Shown here one piece after another: positions 16,102-25,184 of a stretch of DNA of 64,000 bases. Every line of letters begins with the position of its first letter. Within the stretch, counting starts at the first letter, position 1. A program made the translations under genes and the position numbers. The notes beneath the pieces were generated by a model. It was given only the letters and a program-made list of their open reading frames with translations, made no database searches and had not been told where the DNA came from. Source of the DNA: JAABRB01 sp963735025 (GTDB lineage: Bacteria > Pseudomonadota > Gammaproteobacteria > Burkholderiales > SG8-39); the NCBI GenBank assembly GCA_963735025.1, contig CAVTJG010000008.1:1-64000 (forward strand). Reading direction: 5' to 3'.

Positions 16102-16773
16102 ATGATGGACCCCGCCAGGATCAAGGAGCGCGTGGTTGCCCTTTATCCGCCGCTTGCGTCGTTGCCCGCCAGGGAGCTCGACCAGCTGCTTGCGGACACG
16201 CCCGCGCTCACGGTTCCCGCGGGAACCGTGCTGTTCGACGAGGAGAACCCGTGCATGGCCTTCCCGCTCATCCTCGAGGGCACCGTGCGAGTGGTCAAGA
16301 CCGCGCCGAACGGCCGCGAGCTGCAGCTCTACCGGGTCGTGCCGGGCGACGCGTGCGTGCTCACGTCGAGCTGCCTCCTGGGACATGCACCCTATCCCGC
16401 GCGCGGCATCGCCGAATCCGATACCACCCTCATCACCTTGCCGGCGCCCGTGTTCGGCAAGCTCATCACCGACCACGTACCGTTCCGGACCTACGTGTTC
16501 AGCCTTTTCGCCGACCGCATCGCGGAACTCATGCAACTCGTCGAGGCAGTCGCCTTCCAGCGTCTCGATCAGCGCCTCGCGGCGCTCCTGCTCGGAAAAG
16601 GAAAGACCGTTCATACCACTCACCAGCAGATCGCCGACGAGCTCGGAAGCGTGCGCGAGATCGTGAGCCGGCTCCTGCGTGGCTTCGCCGATCAAGGGCT
16701 GGTGGGACTGGGCCGTGAGCAGATCGAGATCCTCGACCCGGCCGGCCTTCGCGGGATCGCATCGCCGGCATGA
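16102..16773 (+). CDS. Crp/Fnr-family transcriptional regulator
   Basis: A 223-residue regulator with an N-terminal cyclic-nucleotide-type beta-barrel (about 20-130) and a C-terminal winged helix whose recognition region is TTHQQIADELGSVREIVSRL (about 171-190). The Fnr iron-sulfur cysteine cluster is missing from the N-terminus, and Cys51, Cys111 and Cys116 are not in an Fnr arrangement, so the signal is unknown. In betaproteobacteria such genes often lie next to a small DUF2892 protein, as here at 17476, with a methyltransferase between. An in-frame ATG one codon later is equally possible as the start. Confidence 0.88.
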   Translation: MMDPARIKERVVALYPPLASLPARELDQLLADTPALTVPAGTVLFDEENPCMAFPLILEGTVRVVKTAPNGRELQLYRVVPGDACVLTSSCLLGHAPYPARGIAESDTTLITLPAPVFGKLITDHVPFRTYVFSLFADRIAELMQLVEAVAFQRLDQRLAALLLGKGKTVHTTHQQIADELGSVREIVSRLLRGFADQGLVGLGREQIEILDPAGLRGIASPA

Positions 16774-16821
16774 CTGCGATCGCGTCAACGCGTCGTCGCA
16801 CCCAGCTTCACGGGCACTAGC

Positions 16822-17427
16822 GTGGCAAAGGAAGATCCCGCCGGCGCTGCATTTTGGGAGAAGCGCTACCGCGAGCAGTTCACGCCGTGGGACGCCGGGC
16901 GCGTGCCCGATATGACGCAAACGTTCATCACCGCGCTGGCGCCCGCCTCAAGAGTGCTGATACCGGGTTGCGGCAGCGCGTACGAGGCGCGCGCATTCGC
17001 CGAGGCCGGCCACGATGTGATCGCCGTGGATTTCAGCGAAGCGGCACTCGAAGCGGCTCGTGGCGTGCTCGGCGAGTGGGCACATTGCCTCAAGCACGGC
17101 GATTTCTTCACGACGGACTTCGGCAGCCCATTCGACGTCGTCTACGAGCGCGCGTTTCTGTGCGCCCTCCCGCGCCGCGCCTGGCCGAACTATGCAACGC
17201 GAGTCGCCGAGCTCTTGCGGCCGGGCGGCGTACTCGCCGGGTTTTTCTTCTGGGACGAATCCGAGCGCGGTCCACCGTTCGGGCTGAAGCCCGGCGAGCT
17301 CGAAGCGCTCCTCGACAACGCGTTCAATCGAAGCGCCGACGTTGCCGTCACCGACTCGATCCCGGTGTTTCAGGGCAAGGAACGCTGGCAGGTCTGGCTG
17401 CGGAACCCAGGTTACAGACACGCATAG
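16822..17427 (+). CDS. TPMT-family (thiopurine S-methyltransferase-like) SAM methyltransferase
   Basis: 201 residues with the TPMT signature FWEKRYREQFTPWDAGRVP at about 11-29, SAM motif I VLIPGCGSAYEA and the acidic motif II end VIAVDFSEAA. The family transfers methyl groups to sulfur, selenium or tellurium nucleophiles; the substrate here is not evident. The start is a GTG at 16822 with no strong Shine-Dalgarno sequence. It is transcribed with the Crp/Fnr gene and the DUF2892 gene. Confidence 0.85.
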   Translation: MAKEDPAGAAFWEKRYREQFTPWDAGRVPDMTQTFITALAPASRVLIPGCGSAYEARAFAEAGHDVIAVDFSEAALEAARGVLGEWAHCLKHGDFFTTDFGSPFDVVYERAFLCALPRRAWPNYATRVAELLRPGGVLAGFFFWDESERGPPFGLKPGELEALLDNAFNRSADVAVTDSIPVFQGKERWQVWLRNPGYRHA

Positions 17428-17475
17428 GCCCTCCGCCTAGGATAGGTGCATCCCAACTCAATTCGGAGGCACAGC

Positions 17476-17691
17476 ATGAAAACCAACGTAGGCAGAATCG
17501 ACCGGACCCTGCGAATCATCATCGGCCTGGGCGTGGTCAGTCTGCTCTTCATCCTCGAGGGCAATGCACGTTGGTGGGGCCTTGTCGGATTCGTACCGCT
17601 GCTTACCGGCCTGATCGGCTGGTGCCCGGCATACCTGCCGTTCGGGATGAGCACTTGCAAGACGGGGACAGGCACCCCCGCTTCGGCCTGA
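17476..17691 (+). CDS. DUF2892 (YgaP-like) small membrane protein
   Basis: A 71-residue protein starting MKTNVGRIDRTLRIIIGL, typical of DUF2892, with two membrane segments (about 13-32 and 34-51). The C-terminal CPAYLPFGMSTCK contains two cysteines, as in many members. GGAGG lies 7 bp before the ATG at 17476; an earlier in-frame ATG lacks a ribosome-binding site. It sits in the Crp/Fnr-methyltransferase group. The role is unknown; YgaP itself carries an additional rhodanese domain that is absent here. Confidence 0.85.
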   Translation: MKTNVGRIDRTLRIIIGLGVVSLLFILEGNARWWGLVGFVPLLTGLIGWCPAYLPFGMSTCKTGTGTPASA

Positions 17692-17798
17692 CGGAGTCAG
17701 GTTGCACCGGACTGGGCGGAACTACGGCGCGAATGATTTCTATCCCCAGCCTGAACAGCCGGGGTTGAGACGAATCGGGCGGTGATGTTGTGTGCCGC

Positions 17799-18683
17799 TC
17801 AGGCGGGACCGACGACGAGCTCCCGCAGGCGGTTCTTGCCGGCTTGGCGTGCCTCGCCGAGCACCCGCTCGGCGGTCTCCAGCGCACCTTCGGCCGTTTC
17901 GGGCGGCTCCATGAACGTGACGAGGCCCAGACCGAAACTCATTGCCCGGCCCTCGCGGCGCATGTCGATGTCGAGCTTGTCGCGCAGCATCTGCGCGACG
18001 AGCAGTGCGTTGTCGCGCGCCGTCTCGGGCAGCACGATCGCGAAGACGTCCTCCTCGATCCGGCCGACCGCATCGGTGCGGCGAACGCTCGCACCGAGCG
18101 TGCGCCCGATCAGGCGCACGGGACGCTCGGCGTCCAGGGCAGCGAGATCGGCAAGGCCGTCGCAATGGACGAGCACCAGCGTGAACGGACGCCGATAGCG
18201 CTGATGGCGATCGAGCTCGATGCTCAGTCGTTCGCCGAACCCGAGCCGATTCATGATGCTGGTGACGACGTCGGTGCGTATGGTTGCGCGCGCCCGATCG
18301 CTTGCCGCGCGCAACCCCGCCGCGAGCACGCCGACGACGATCAGCAAACCGGTCGTCGCAACCGTATCAAACACGAACGGAAAGGTTGCGGGATATGGAT
18401 GGCCGAGAACGAAGCCCATCGACAGCACGGCGGCGCCCGCGATGAGCGCCATCAGGATTCCGCCGCCCAGCCCTGCACCCCACGCGGCAAGCAGCACCGG
18501 CAGCGCGTAGAAGGCCGTGAAGCTGGGAGAGGTGCCGGTCACCGCGTCGACCAGCGCGATGGCGATCGCGGCAACGAGCGCGACGAGGAACGACCGCGGT
18601 CGGCTCCGGAAAAGCGTGCTTGCCGGAGGCGCCTCACCGCTTAGCGACTGCTGACGTTCGAATTCGTGCATGGTTCCCGACAT
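17799..18683 (-). CDS. membrane protein with degenerate GGDEF domain
   Basis: About 294 residues. Several hydrophobic segments span roughly residues 30-125 (a multi-pass sensor module), followed by a GGDEF-type domain from about 137. The active-site GG(D/E)EF is replaced by EEDVF at about 210-214, so diguanylate cyclase activity is unlikely; a GTP- or c-di-GMP-sensing or structural role is possible. The start is uncertain: ATG 18683 lies 5 bp after the stop of the dehydratase gene, and ATG 18671 has GGGA just upstream. It probably forms an operon with the phosphatase and dehydratase genes. Confidence 0.8.
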   Translation of the reverse strand: MSGTMHEFERQQSLSGEAPPASTLFRSRPRSFLVALVAAIAIALVDAVTGTSPSFTAFYALPVLLAAWGAGLGGGILMALIAGAAVLSMGFVLGHPYPATFPFVFDTVATTGLLIVVGVLAAGLRAASDRARATIRTDVVTSIMNRLGFGERLSIELDRHQRYRRPFTLVLVHCDGLADLAALDAERPVRLIGRTLGASVRRTDAVGRIEEDVFAIVLPETARDNALLVAQMLRDKLDIDMRREGRAMSFGLGLVTFMEPPETAEGALETAERVLGEARQAGKNRLRELVVGPA

Positions 18684-18687
18684 CGCG

Positions 18688-19659
18688 CTAGTAGAACCCG
18701 CTGACACTGCTGAAATCGACGTTGCCTCCGGACACGATCACGCCCACCCGGCGACCGCGCACGTCGGCGCGGCCCTCGAACAGGCCGGCGGCGCCCAGCG
18801 CCCCGGTCGGCTCGACGACGATCTTCATCCGCTCCCAAAGATAGAACATGGCCCGCAGCAACTCCGCGTCCGTCACAGTGCCCATATCGTGAACGTAGCG
18901 GAGCACCAATGGGAAGGTATTTTTGCCGAGCGAATGCGTTCTGGCCCCATCGGCAATGGTGTCGGGGTTATGGCAGGCCTGCAGCGTGCGGGTCCTGAAG
19001 GATCGTGTGGCATCGTCCCCGGCGGCCGGCTCGATGCCGATCACACGGCATCCGGGCGCCAGCTCGCTCGCGGCGATCGCGCAGCCCGAGAGCAGGCCGC
19101 CGCCCCCGCAGGGGACAAAAAGCGCGTCGAGCGGTCCGATTTCCTCGAAAAGCTCCTTCGCGGCCGTTCCCTGGCCCGCGATCACGTCTGGATGATCGAA
19201 GGGGGGCACGATGGCGAGCCCCTGCTCTTGCGCGATCCGGTCGCTGAGCTCTTCGCGCGCGGCGAGATTCGTGTCAAATGTCACGACTTCGGCCCCATAC
19301 CCGCGCGTCGCGGCAAGCTTCACGGCCGGCGCATTGTCCGGCATCACGATCACGGCCCGCATGCGGAGCAGCCTGGCTGCCAGCGCGACAGCCTGCGCGT
19401 GATTGCCCGAGGAATATGCCAGCACGCCGCGCGGCTCGCCGGCGTCGGCCAGTCGCGAGAGCGCGTTGTACGCGCCACGAAACTTGAACGCCCCGATGCG
19501 CTGAAAGTTCTCGCACTTGAAGAAGACCTCGGCGCCAACGCGCTCGTTCACGGTCCGCGAGGTCATGACCGGCGTTCGGTGCACGACGCCCGTGCCGCGC
19601 ACTGCCGCGGCTGCAACATCCCGGTAACCCACGGGCATATGGCCTTCCAGAACATTCAT
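18688..19659 (-). CDS. threonine/serine dehydratase-like (PLP fold type II) enzyme
   Basis: 323 residues. The PLP lysine is Lys59 in AFKFRGAYNAL, the phosphate-binding loop is CGGGGLLSG, and SSGNHAQAVA is the substrate-binding segment. It lacks the C-terminal ACT-like regulatory domain of biosynthetic IlvA, so it is a catabolic-type threonine dehydratase, serine racemase or threo-3-hydroxyaspartate ammonia-lyase; the sequence does not separate these. The ATG at 19659 has GGGAGCGTGAA before it. It lies 22 bp after the phosphatase gene and is followed within a few bases by the GGDEF gene. Confidence 0.88.
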   Translation of the reverse strand: MNVLEGHMPVGYRDVAAAAVRGTGVVHRTPVMTSRTVNERVGAEVFFKCENFQRIGAFKFRGAYNALSRLADAGEPRGVLAYSSGNHAQAVALAARLLRMRAVIVMPDNAPAVKLAATRGYGAEVVTFDTNLAAREELSDRIAQEQGLAIVPPFDHPDVIAGQGTAAKELFEEIGPLDALFVPCGGGGLLSGCAIAASELAPGCRVIGIEPAAGDDATRSFRTRTLQACHNPDTIADGARTHSLGKNTFPLVLRYVHDMGTVTDAELLRAMFYLWERMKIVVEPTGALGAAGLFEGRADVRGRRVGVIVSGGNVDFSSVSGFY

Positions 19660-19681
19660 TTCACGCTCCCGAGAAGACGGC

Positions 19682-20350
19682 TCATTCGATCGGATCATCG
19701 GCGGCATCCTGCGCGAGATGCGTGACATCACCCCAGTGCTCGATGGTCCAGCGTCCCGCGCCGTACCGCACGTGATTCACGCTTGCATTGGCCAGCGAGT
19801 AATCGCCTCGCGCGCCGGACGCTTGCGGCGCAGCGTGCCGATACAGCGCGCTCAGCACGCCGCCGTGTGACACCACCGCGATGCGGTGTCCGGCATGCGC
19901 ACCGGCGATGCGCTCGAGCGCGCCGATCACGCGGATACCGAAGGCCGCGCCGCTCTCGCCGCCCGGAATGACGTACGCCGGATCGCGCCGTGCGAGGTAC
20001 ACATACGCCGCGGGATCCTGGCGCTCGATCTCCGCATAGGTCCGCCCCTCGAAAATCCCGTAGTTGCGCTCGCGCAAACCCGGATCGAACTCGATCGCGA
20101 TACCGAGTCGAGACGCAATCGGCGCCGCAGTCTGACGCGCGCGACCAAGATCGCTCGCGATCAGCCGCTCGATCCGCTCGCCGGAGAGTCGCTCGGCAAG
20201 CGCCTCGGCCTGGGCACAACCGTTATCGGTCAGCGGGCTGTCCTGCCAGCCCTGTACGCGCCCGGCGCGGTTCCAGAGCGTCTCGCCGTGGCGGATCAGC
20301 AAGATGGCAGTATCGGATCGGCTCAATGGCGCTCCCGGGCGTAGAGTCAC
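19682..20350 (-). CDS. histidine phosphatase-family protein (phosphoglycerate mutase-like)
   Basis: 222 residues with the catalytic LIRHGET (His21), the acidic ERNYGIFEG segment, and the second catalytic VVSHGG. This matches cofactor-independent phosphatases such as GpmB/CobC types; its substrate is unknown. The first start is a GTG at 20350, but a TTG at 20326 with GGGAG five bases upstream is a plausible alternative. It is probably the first gene of the operon that continues into the dehydratase and GGDEF genes. It is divergent from the PP2C phosphatase. Confidence 0.88.
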   Translation of the reverse strand: MTLRPGAPLSRSDTAILLIRHGETLWNRAGRVQGWQDSPLTDNGCAQAEALAERLSGERIERLIASDLGRARQTAAPIASRLGIAIEFDPGLRERNYGIFEGRTYAEIERQDPAAYVYLARRDPAYVIPGGESGAAFGIRVIGALERIAGAHAGHRIAVVSHGGVLSALYRHAAPQASGARGDYSLANASVNHVRYGAGRWTIEHWGDVTHLAQDAADDPIE

Positions 20351-20513
20351 GGAAATCCTTCACGGCGATCACGGAAATGCGGCAAGTGCAAACCGACGTG
20401 CAGGAGCGCCGGGCGCGCGGCAAAATTACCGGCGCGTGACATTCCGATGCAGCGTAAATCGCTCCGATAGTTTAGTTTATTGGCGACCGCCCCGCGGCAC
20501 GAGCAGACGAATC

Positions 20514-21323
20514 ATGCCCCTCACAGTCGACGCCACCACCGGCACGCACATCGGCGATCGTAAAGAACAGCAGGACCGTGTCGCGATCATCCCGAGCAAG
20601 CGCGTCAAGGGCACGGCGCTCGTGGTGCTCGCCGACGGCGCCGGCGGATACACCGGCGGCGCCGCCGCAGCGGCCCAGGTGATCACCACCGCGACCAATC
20701 TCTTCGAGAATTTCTCGCCGAAAGACGAGACGCCCGAGCAGCTGCTGCGCGAGATCATTCTCGAGGCGCACACCGTCATCAAGCTCAACCGGACCCTCAC
20801 CGAGGAAGAGCCGCACAGCACGTTCGTGGCGATGGTGCTGCAGCCGGACCGCGTCGACTGGGGGCACGTCGGCGACAGCCGGCTCTACCATTTCCGGGGC
20901 GCCCAGCTGATGCATCGCACGCCCGATCACTCGCTGGTCGAGCAGCTGGCGCGCGAAGGCCAGATCAAGGAAGAGGATCGGCACACTCACCCGAACCGCA
21001 ACCTGCTCCTGCAGGCGCTCGGCCAGGCGGAGCAGCCGGAGCCGACATTCGGCGGAACGAGCCCGCTCGCCGACGGCGATTCGTTCCTGCTCTGCTCGGA
21101 CGGGTTGTGGGACTATTTCAACAACGCCGAGCTCGGCAAGATCCTGTCGACGCTGCCGCCGCGCAAGGCCGCCGAGATGCTGGTCACCGGCGCACGCGGG
21201 CGGAGCAACGGCAAGGGCGACAACCTCACGCTGGCGCTGGTCAAGCTCGCCGAGGCCGTCGTCCAAGCCAAGCCCGCCGGCGGCGACCGGCGGATGCAGG
21301 CGCCGCCGCCGCTGCCGCGATAA
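20514..21323 (+). CDS. PP2C-family serine/threonine phosphatase
   Basis: A 269-residue protein phosphatase of the PppA/Stp type. Metal-binding motifs are visible as GDRKEQQDR, VVLADGAGGYTGG, GHVGDSRLY, LCSDGLWDY and GDNLTLALV. Such enzymes reverse Ser/Thr phosphorylation by Hanks-type kinases, but no kinase is adjacent. The ATG at 20514 is preferred because the domain begins immediately after it; the frame upstream overlaps the divergent phosphatase gene. Its last 83 bp overlap the 3' end of the convergent M61 peptidase gene. Confidence 0.9.
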   Translation: MPLTVDATTGTHIGDRKEQQDRVAIIPSKRVKGTALVVLADGAGGYTGGAAAAAQVITTATNLFENFSPKDETPEQLLREIILEAHTVIKLNRTLTEEEPHSTFVAMVLQPDRVDWGHVGDSRLYHFRGAQLMHRTPDHSLVEQLAREGQIKEEDRHTHPNRNLLLQALGQAEQPEPTFGGTSPLADGDSFLLCSDGLWDYFNNAELGKILSTLPPRKAAEMLVTGARGRSNGKGDNLTLALVKLAEAVVQAKPAGGDRRMQAPPPLPR

Positions 21324-23094
21324 CGCAGGTGTCGCGGGCGCGCGCGTCCAGCGTCACCGCGAACCGCATCAGCTCGTCGCGGCGAAACGCGACGAACTCG
21401 ACCGTGTCGTCGGGCCGGTGGCGCGCAAGCAGAGCTGCCCAGTTCCGCGGTGTCGCGCGCAGACCGTCGACAGCGATGATCACGTCCCCGGCCGACAGCC
21501 CCGCCCGCTGCGCTGCGCCTCCGTCGAGCACGCTCGTGAGCTTGAGATCGGCGCCGTCGTTCGACGTGCGCGCACCGAGCGTGGCCCGGCGCGCCAAATC
21601 CCGTTCGGGCGTCGCCGCGGCGCGCCCGCCCCGGTCGGACGAGGACTCGGCCGGTCGCACGACCAGCGCGAGGCCAACCGTCTTCAATACGCGCTGCAAC
21701 GGAAGCTCGGCGGTCGAGCGCAGCGCGCGGTCAAAGAAACCACGCAGGCGCAGCCCGGTCACATCCGCGGCAGTTCGCTCCACGCCGTCCTCCGGCACGC
21801 CGACGCCAGTCCTGCCATAACGCACCCAGAGCGCTCGCATGACGTCGTCGAGCGATTTCCTGCCGCGCGTTCGCTCCCGGATCAGCAGATCCAGGCAGAG
21901 CGCGATCAGGCTGCCCTTCCCGTAGTAGCTGACCACCGCGTTCGGCGTGTTCTCGTCCTGGCGGTAGTACTTGATCCAGGCATCCCAGCTCGATTCCACG
22001 ACCGTATGTTTCGATCTTCCCGGATTCCGCAGCAACGCGGTCGCGCTGCGTCCGATGAGCTCCAGGTAGTCCTGCTCTTCGATAAGTCCGCAGCGGACGA
22101 GCGCGAGATCGTCGTAGTAGGACGTGATGCCTTCGAACGACCACAGGAGCCCGGTGTAGTTCTCCCGGTCGAGATCGTAAGGCAAGAACGCCGCGGGCTT
22201 GATGCGCTTGACGTTCCAGGTGTGGAAATACTCGTGGCTCGCGAGGCCCAGGAACGACCGATACCGCTCGCTCGGGCCGGCATCGCTCTTGCGCGGCAGG
22301 TCGTCCCGGGCGCAGAGGAGCGCGGTCGACGCCCGATGCTCCAGACCGCCGTATCCGTCGCCCACTGCCGTGACGAGGAACAAGTACCGATCCATCGGAG
22401 CCGGCGTGCCCCAGAAACCGATGTGATGCGCGCACAATCTTCTGAGATCGCGGCACAACCGGTCCATGTCCACATCGTGGCGGCCGGTGATCGCGATTTC
22501 GTGAGGTACGCCACGCGCGACGAATTCACCGAGCGCAAAGGTGCCCATCTCGACCGGTTGATCGATGAGCTCGTCGTAGTCGGCGGCACCATAGGTTCCA
22601 AATCCATGGCGCGGCCCGCGCTTGCGTCGCATCGCCGTCGCGACACGCCATGCGCGATAGCGCGCGCCGCGCGGCGGCAGGATCTCCACCTCGCAGGGGT
22701 GGGACTCGGCGCCGAGCACGCGCAGGAACACGCACGTTCCGTTGAAGAATCCATGCGTGGTGTCCAGGTGCGCGCCCCGCACGGACAGGTCCCACGCATA
22801 CACCTCTGCGGTCACCGACAGCGGGCCATCGCATGGCGCTGCGCGCCACGTGTGCTTGTCGAGCTTCGTCAGCCGCACCGGTCTCCGCCCGCTTGCGGCG
22901 CGGATCGAAACGAAATGGCGTGCGAAATCCCGGACCAGGTAGCTCCCGGGAATCCATGCCGGCAGAGCAAAACGCTGCCCGGCAGGATCGGGCCGGGCGA
23001 CGGTGACGCTCACCTCGAAGACATGCGCCTCCGGGGACTTGGGAAAGATCCGGTAGCGGACGGGCTCGGTCGCCATTGCGGGGATGCTCTTCAC
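21241..23094 (-). CDS. M61-family (glycyl aminopeptidase-like) metallopeptidase with PDZ domain
   Basis: 617 residues: an N-terminal beta-sandwich (about 1-190), the catalytic domain with zinc motif HEYFHTWN (His287, Glu288, His291) preceded by GGLEHRAST, and a PDZ domain near 490-590 with AGLSAGDVIIAVDG. No signal peptide is seen, so it is predicted cytosolic. The GTG at 23094 could be replaced by the ATG at 23076. The last ~30 residues are Ala/Arg-rich and are read from the antisense of the convergent PP2C gene; the ancestral stop may have been just before this. Confidence 0.9.
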   Translation of the reverse strand: MKSIPAMATEPVRYRIFPKSPEAHVFEVSVTVARPDPAGQRFALPAWIPGSYLVRDFARHFVSIRAASGRRPVRLTKLDKHTWRAAPCDGPLSVTAEVYAWDLSVRGAHLDTTHGFFNGTCVFLRVLGAESHPCEVEILPPRGARYRAWRVATAMRRKRGPRHGFGTYGAADYDELIDQPVEMGTFALGEFVARGVPHEIAITGRHDVDMDRLCRDLRRLCAHHIGFWGTPAPMDRYLFLVTAVGDGYGGLEHRASTALLCARDDLPRKSDAGPSERYRSFLGLASHEYFHTWNVKRIKPAAFLPYDLDRENYTGLLWSFEGITSYYDDLALVRCGLIEEQDYLELIGRSATALLRNPGRSKHTVVESSWDAWIKYYRQDENTPNAVVSYYGKGSLIALCLDLLIRERTRGRKSLDDVMRALWVRYGRTGVGVPEDGVERTAADVTGLRLRGFFDRALRSTAELPLQRVLKTVGLALVVRPAESSSDRGGRAAATPERDLARRATLGARTSNDGADLKLTSVLDGGAAQRAGLSAGDVIIAVDGLRATPRNWAALLARHRPDDTVEFVAFRRDELMRFAVTLDARARDTCVIAAAAAAPASAGRRRRAWLGRRPRRA

Positions 23095-23113
23095 CGTGCT
23101 TTCGATGCGCTGC

Positions 23114-24469
23114 TCAGCGTATGGCCAGGGTGATGCGATACTCGCCGCGCACGAGCGAGAGCCGCACCGGTCCTTCCGCGCCGCGCATCGCGTCGAGAAG
23201 CTCGGGAACGGTGCGCACGCGCGCGCGATTCACCGCGAACACGATGTCACCCGCGCGAAGTCCATTACGGAATGCGGCGCTCCCCTGCTCGACCGCGGTC
23301 ACCACCACCCCTTCGATGTGCCCGTACATCGGCATCCCGCGCTCGACGTTCGCCACCCGCGCCCCGGCAAGCTGCGGAACCGTCTTGCCGGGCACCTTGG
23401 TCACCTTGTACAGCTCGCCGACGCGCGCGCGCACCTTCAACATGCGACCTGCGCGCAACAAGTCGAGCTCGATCTCCTCGCCGATCGGCACCAGGCCCAC
23501 GCGGTTGCGCAGCTCGCTCGAGCTGCGCACCTGATGTCCGTTCACCGCGAGCACGATGTCACGGGGTCGGAGCCCCGCACGTTCGGCTTCCGAGCCACGC
23601 TCGATCTGGACGATCACCGCGCCCTCGGTCACCTTGACCCCGGCCTGCGCGGCCAGCTCGGGAGTGAGATCCTCGGTGCTGACGCCGACGCGGCCGCGCC
23701 GCACCTCGCCGAATCGCATGATCTGATCGAGCACCGCGCGCACCATGTGCGCCGGCACCGCGAATCCGATACCGACGTTGCCGCCCGTGGGCCCGATGAT
23801 CGCTGTGTTGATCCCGACGAGCTCGCCCGCGAGGTTGACGAGCGCGCCACCCGAGTTGCCGGGATTGATGGATGCGTCGGTCTGAATGAATTCCTCGTAG
23901 CCCTCGACTCCCAGTCCCGTGCGCCCCAGCGCGCTCACGATCCCCGACGTGACGGTCTGCCCGATCCCGAACGGGTTTCCGATCGCGACGGCGAAATCCC
24001 CGACGTTCAGCGCCTCCGAGTCGCCCCACTTCACCGCGGTGAGCCGCTCGGGTGGAATGCGCAGCACCGCGATATCGGTCCCCGGGTCCACGCCCACCAC
24101 CTCTGCCTTGACAACGCGCCGGTCCTTCAATCCGACCATGATGTGCTCGGCGTCCTTGATCACGTGATGATTCGTGATCACGAGGCCACGTGCAGCGTCG
24201 ACGATGACACCCGAACCCGCGGCCTGCTCCTTCCGCTGAGGGCGCTCGGGCAACTCGAAGAACCGGCGAAAGAAGGGGTCCGCGAAGAGCGGATTCGCTT
24301 CCGGAGTGCGCATCTCGATCGCGATGTTCACGACCGCGGGCGTCACTTCCGCGAGCATGGGCGCGAGCGACGGAAGGCGCTGCCCGCCCACCACCGCGGG
24401 CAGCTGCGCCTGCGCCACTCCGGTTACCACGATCAGGAGAACGACGGAAAATAACCTCAGGAGCTTCAT
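23114..24469 (-). CDS. Deg/HtrA-type periplasmic serine protease
   Basis: 451 residues with a signal peptide (MKLLRLFSVVLLIVVTG, cleaved after AQA) and a trypsin-like domain with the catalytic triad His102 (TNHHVI), Asp132 (GTDIAVLRI) and Ser206 (NPGNSGGAL). Two PDZ domains follow, about 270-350 and 365-450. The architecture is that of DegP/DegQ; DegP, DegQ and MucD types cannot be separated by eye. The start at 24469 is set by the signal peptide. It lies 19 bp upstream of the M61 gene on the same strand, so the two peptidases are probably co-transcribed. Confidence 0.93.
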   Translation of the reverse strand: MKLLRLFSVVLLIVVTGVAQAQLPAVVGGQRLPSLAPMLAEVTPAVVNIAIEMRTPEANPLFADPFFRRFFELPERPQRKEQAAGSGVIVDAARGLVITNHHVIKDAEHIMVGLKDRRVVKAEVVGVDPGTDIAVLRIPPERLTAVKWGDSEALNVGDFAVAIGNPFGIGQTVTSGIVSALGRTGLGVEGYEEFIQTDASINPGNSGGALVNLAGELVGINTAIIGPTGGNVGIGFAVPAHMVRAVLDQIMRFGEVRRGRVGVSTEDLTPELAAQAGVKVTEGAVIVQIERGSEAERAGLRPRDIVLAVNGHQVRSSSELRNRVGLVPIGEEIELDLLRAGRMLKVRARVGELYKVTKVPGKTVPQLAGARVANVERGMPMYGHIEGVVVTAVEQGSAAFRNGLRAGDIVFAVNRARVRTVPELLDAMRGAEGPVRLSLVRGEYRITLAIR

Positions 24470-24538
24470 GATCGTTCGTTTCCGCATCCGGGCGCGAATT
24501 GTATTCGTTGCGCGCGGGCAATGCTGCATTCCGGTCGC

Positions 24539-25138
24539 TCAGCCATTGCCGCGGAGATCCTCCGGTGTGTCGATGTCCCGCAGGACGCCCGGGTCATCCA
24601 CCTCCACTACGCGCATGCGGGCCCGGTCGCGCTCGAGGACTTCGCGCGCGCCGGCGTCGCCGGTCAGCGCAGCAAGGTCCTCCCGATACGGTGTCGCGAA
24701 ACCGACGGGATGCCCGCGCGACCCGCGGTACGCAGGGGCCGCGAGATCGGCGCCATCCAGGAGCGCCGCCGCAACGCGACGGATCGTATCGGGTGCGACA
24801 AAAGGCATGTCCGCAAGGGCCACGACCCAACCACTCGCGTGCGAGGCAAGCGCAATCCCATGCGCGAGCGAGTGGCCCATTCCTGCCGCCGCATCAGGAC
24901 AGATCGTGACTTCGACGCCGGCTCCGGCCAGCGCGTTGGCCAGCTCGGGTACGCCGGGCCGAACGACTGCCACGACTCGGTCGAGCGCGGCGCGCAGGTT
25001 TCTCGCCGCGGCGACGGCGATCGGCGTGCCGTCGGGAAGCGGGTGCAGAAGCTTGTTTGCCTTGAATCGCGTGGAAGCGCCGGCCGCGAGCAGAATGCCG
25101 ACGACTGGCGCGTTCGATCGGGACGTCTGTGGGGCCAC
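24539..25138 (-). CDS. mocA: MocA-like molybdenum cofactor nucleotidyltransferase
   Basis: 199 residues of the MobA-like NTP-transferase fold: LLAAGASTRFKANKLL (nucleotide-binding loop), the metal-binding ALADMPFV, and GSRGHPVGF. MocA attaches CMP to the molybdenum cofactor to give the MCD form used by xanthine-dehydrogenase and CO-dehydrogenase-type enzymes. Here it sits next to xdhC and opposite the coxSLM operon, whose product needs exactly this cofactor. The start is a GTG; the gap to xdhC is 46 bp. The function is inferred from family and context. Confidence 0.87.
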   Translation of the reverse strand: MAPQTSRSNAPVVGILLAAGASTRFKANKLLHPLPDGTPIAVAAARNLRAALDRVVAVVRPGVPELANALAGAGVEVTICPDAAAGMGHSLAHGIALASHASGWVVALADMPFVAPDTIRRVAAALLDGADLAAPAYRGSRGHPVGFATPYREDLAALTGDAGAREVLERDRARMRVVEVDDPGVLRDIDTPEDLRGNG

Positions 25139-25184
25139 ACTGCGCGGCCGGGCAGCAGCGGCGCCCGGTGCCCGGCGCTAATGC

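Noticed and set aside
23084..24454. 456-codon plus-strand frame opposite the Deg-type protease
   Set aside because: His/Arg-rich antisense shadow of a gene with an intact catalytic triad and PDZ domains.
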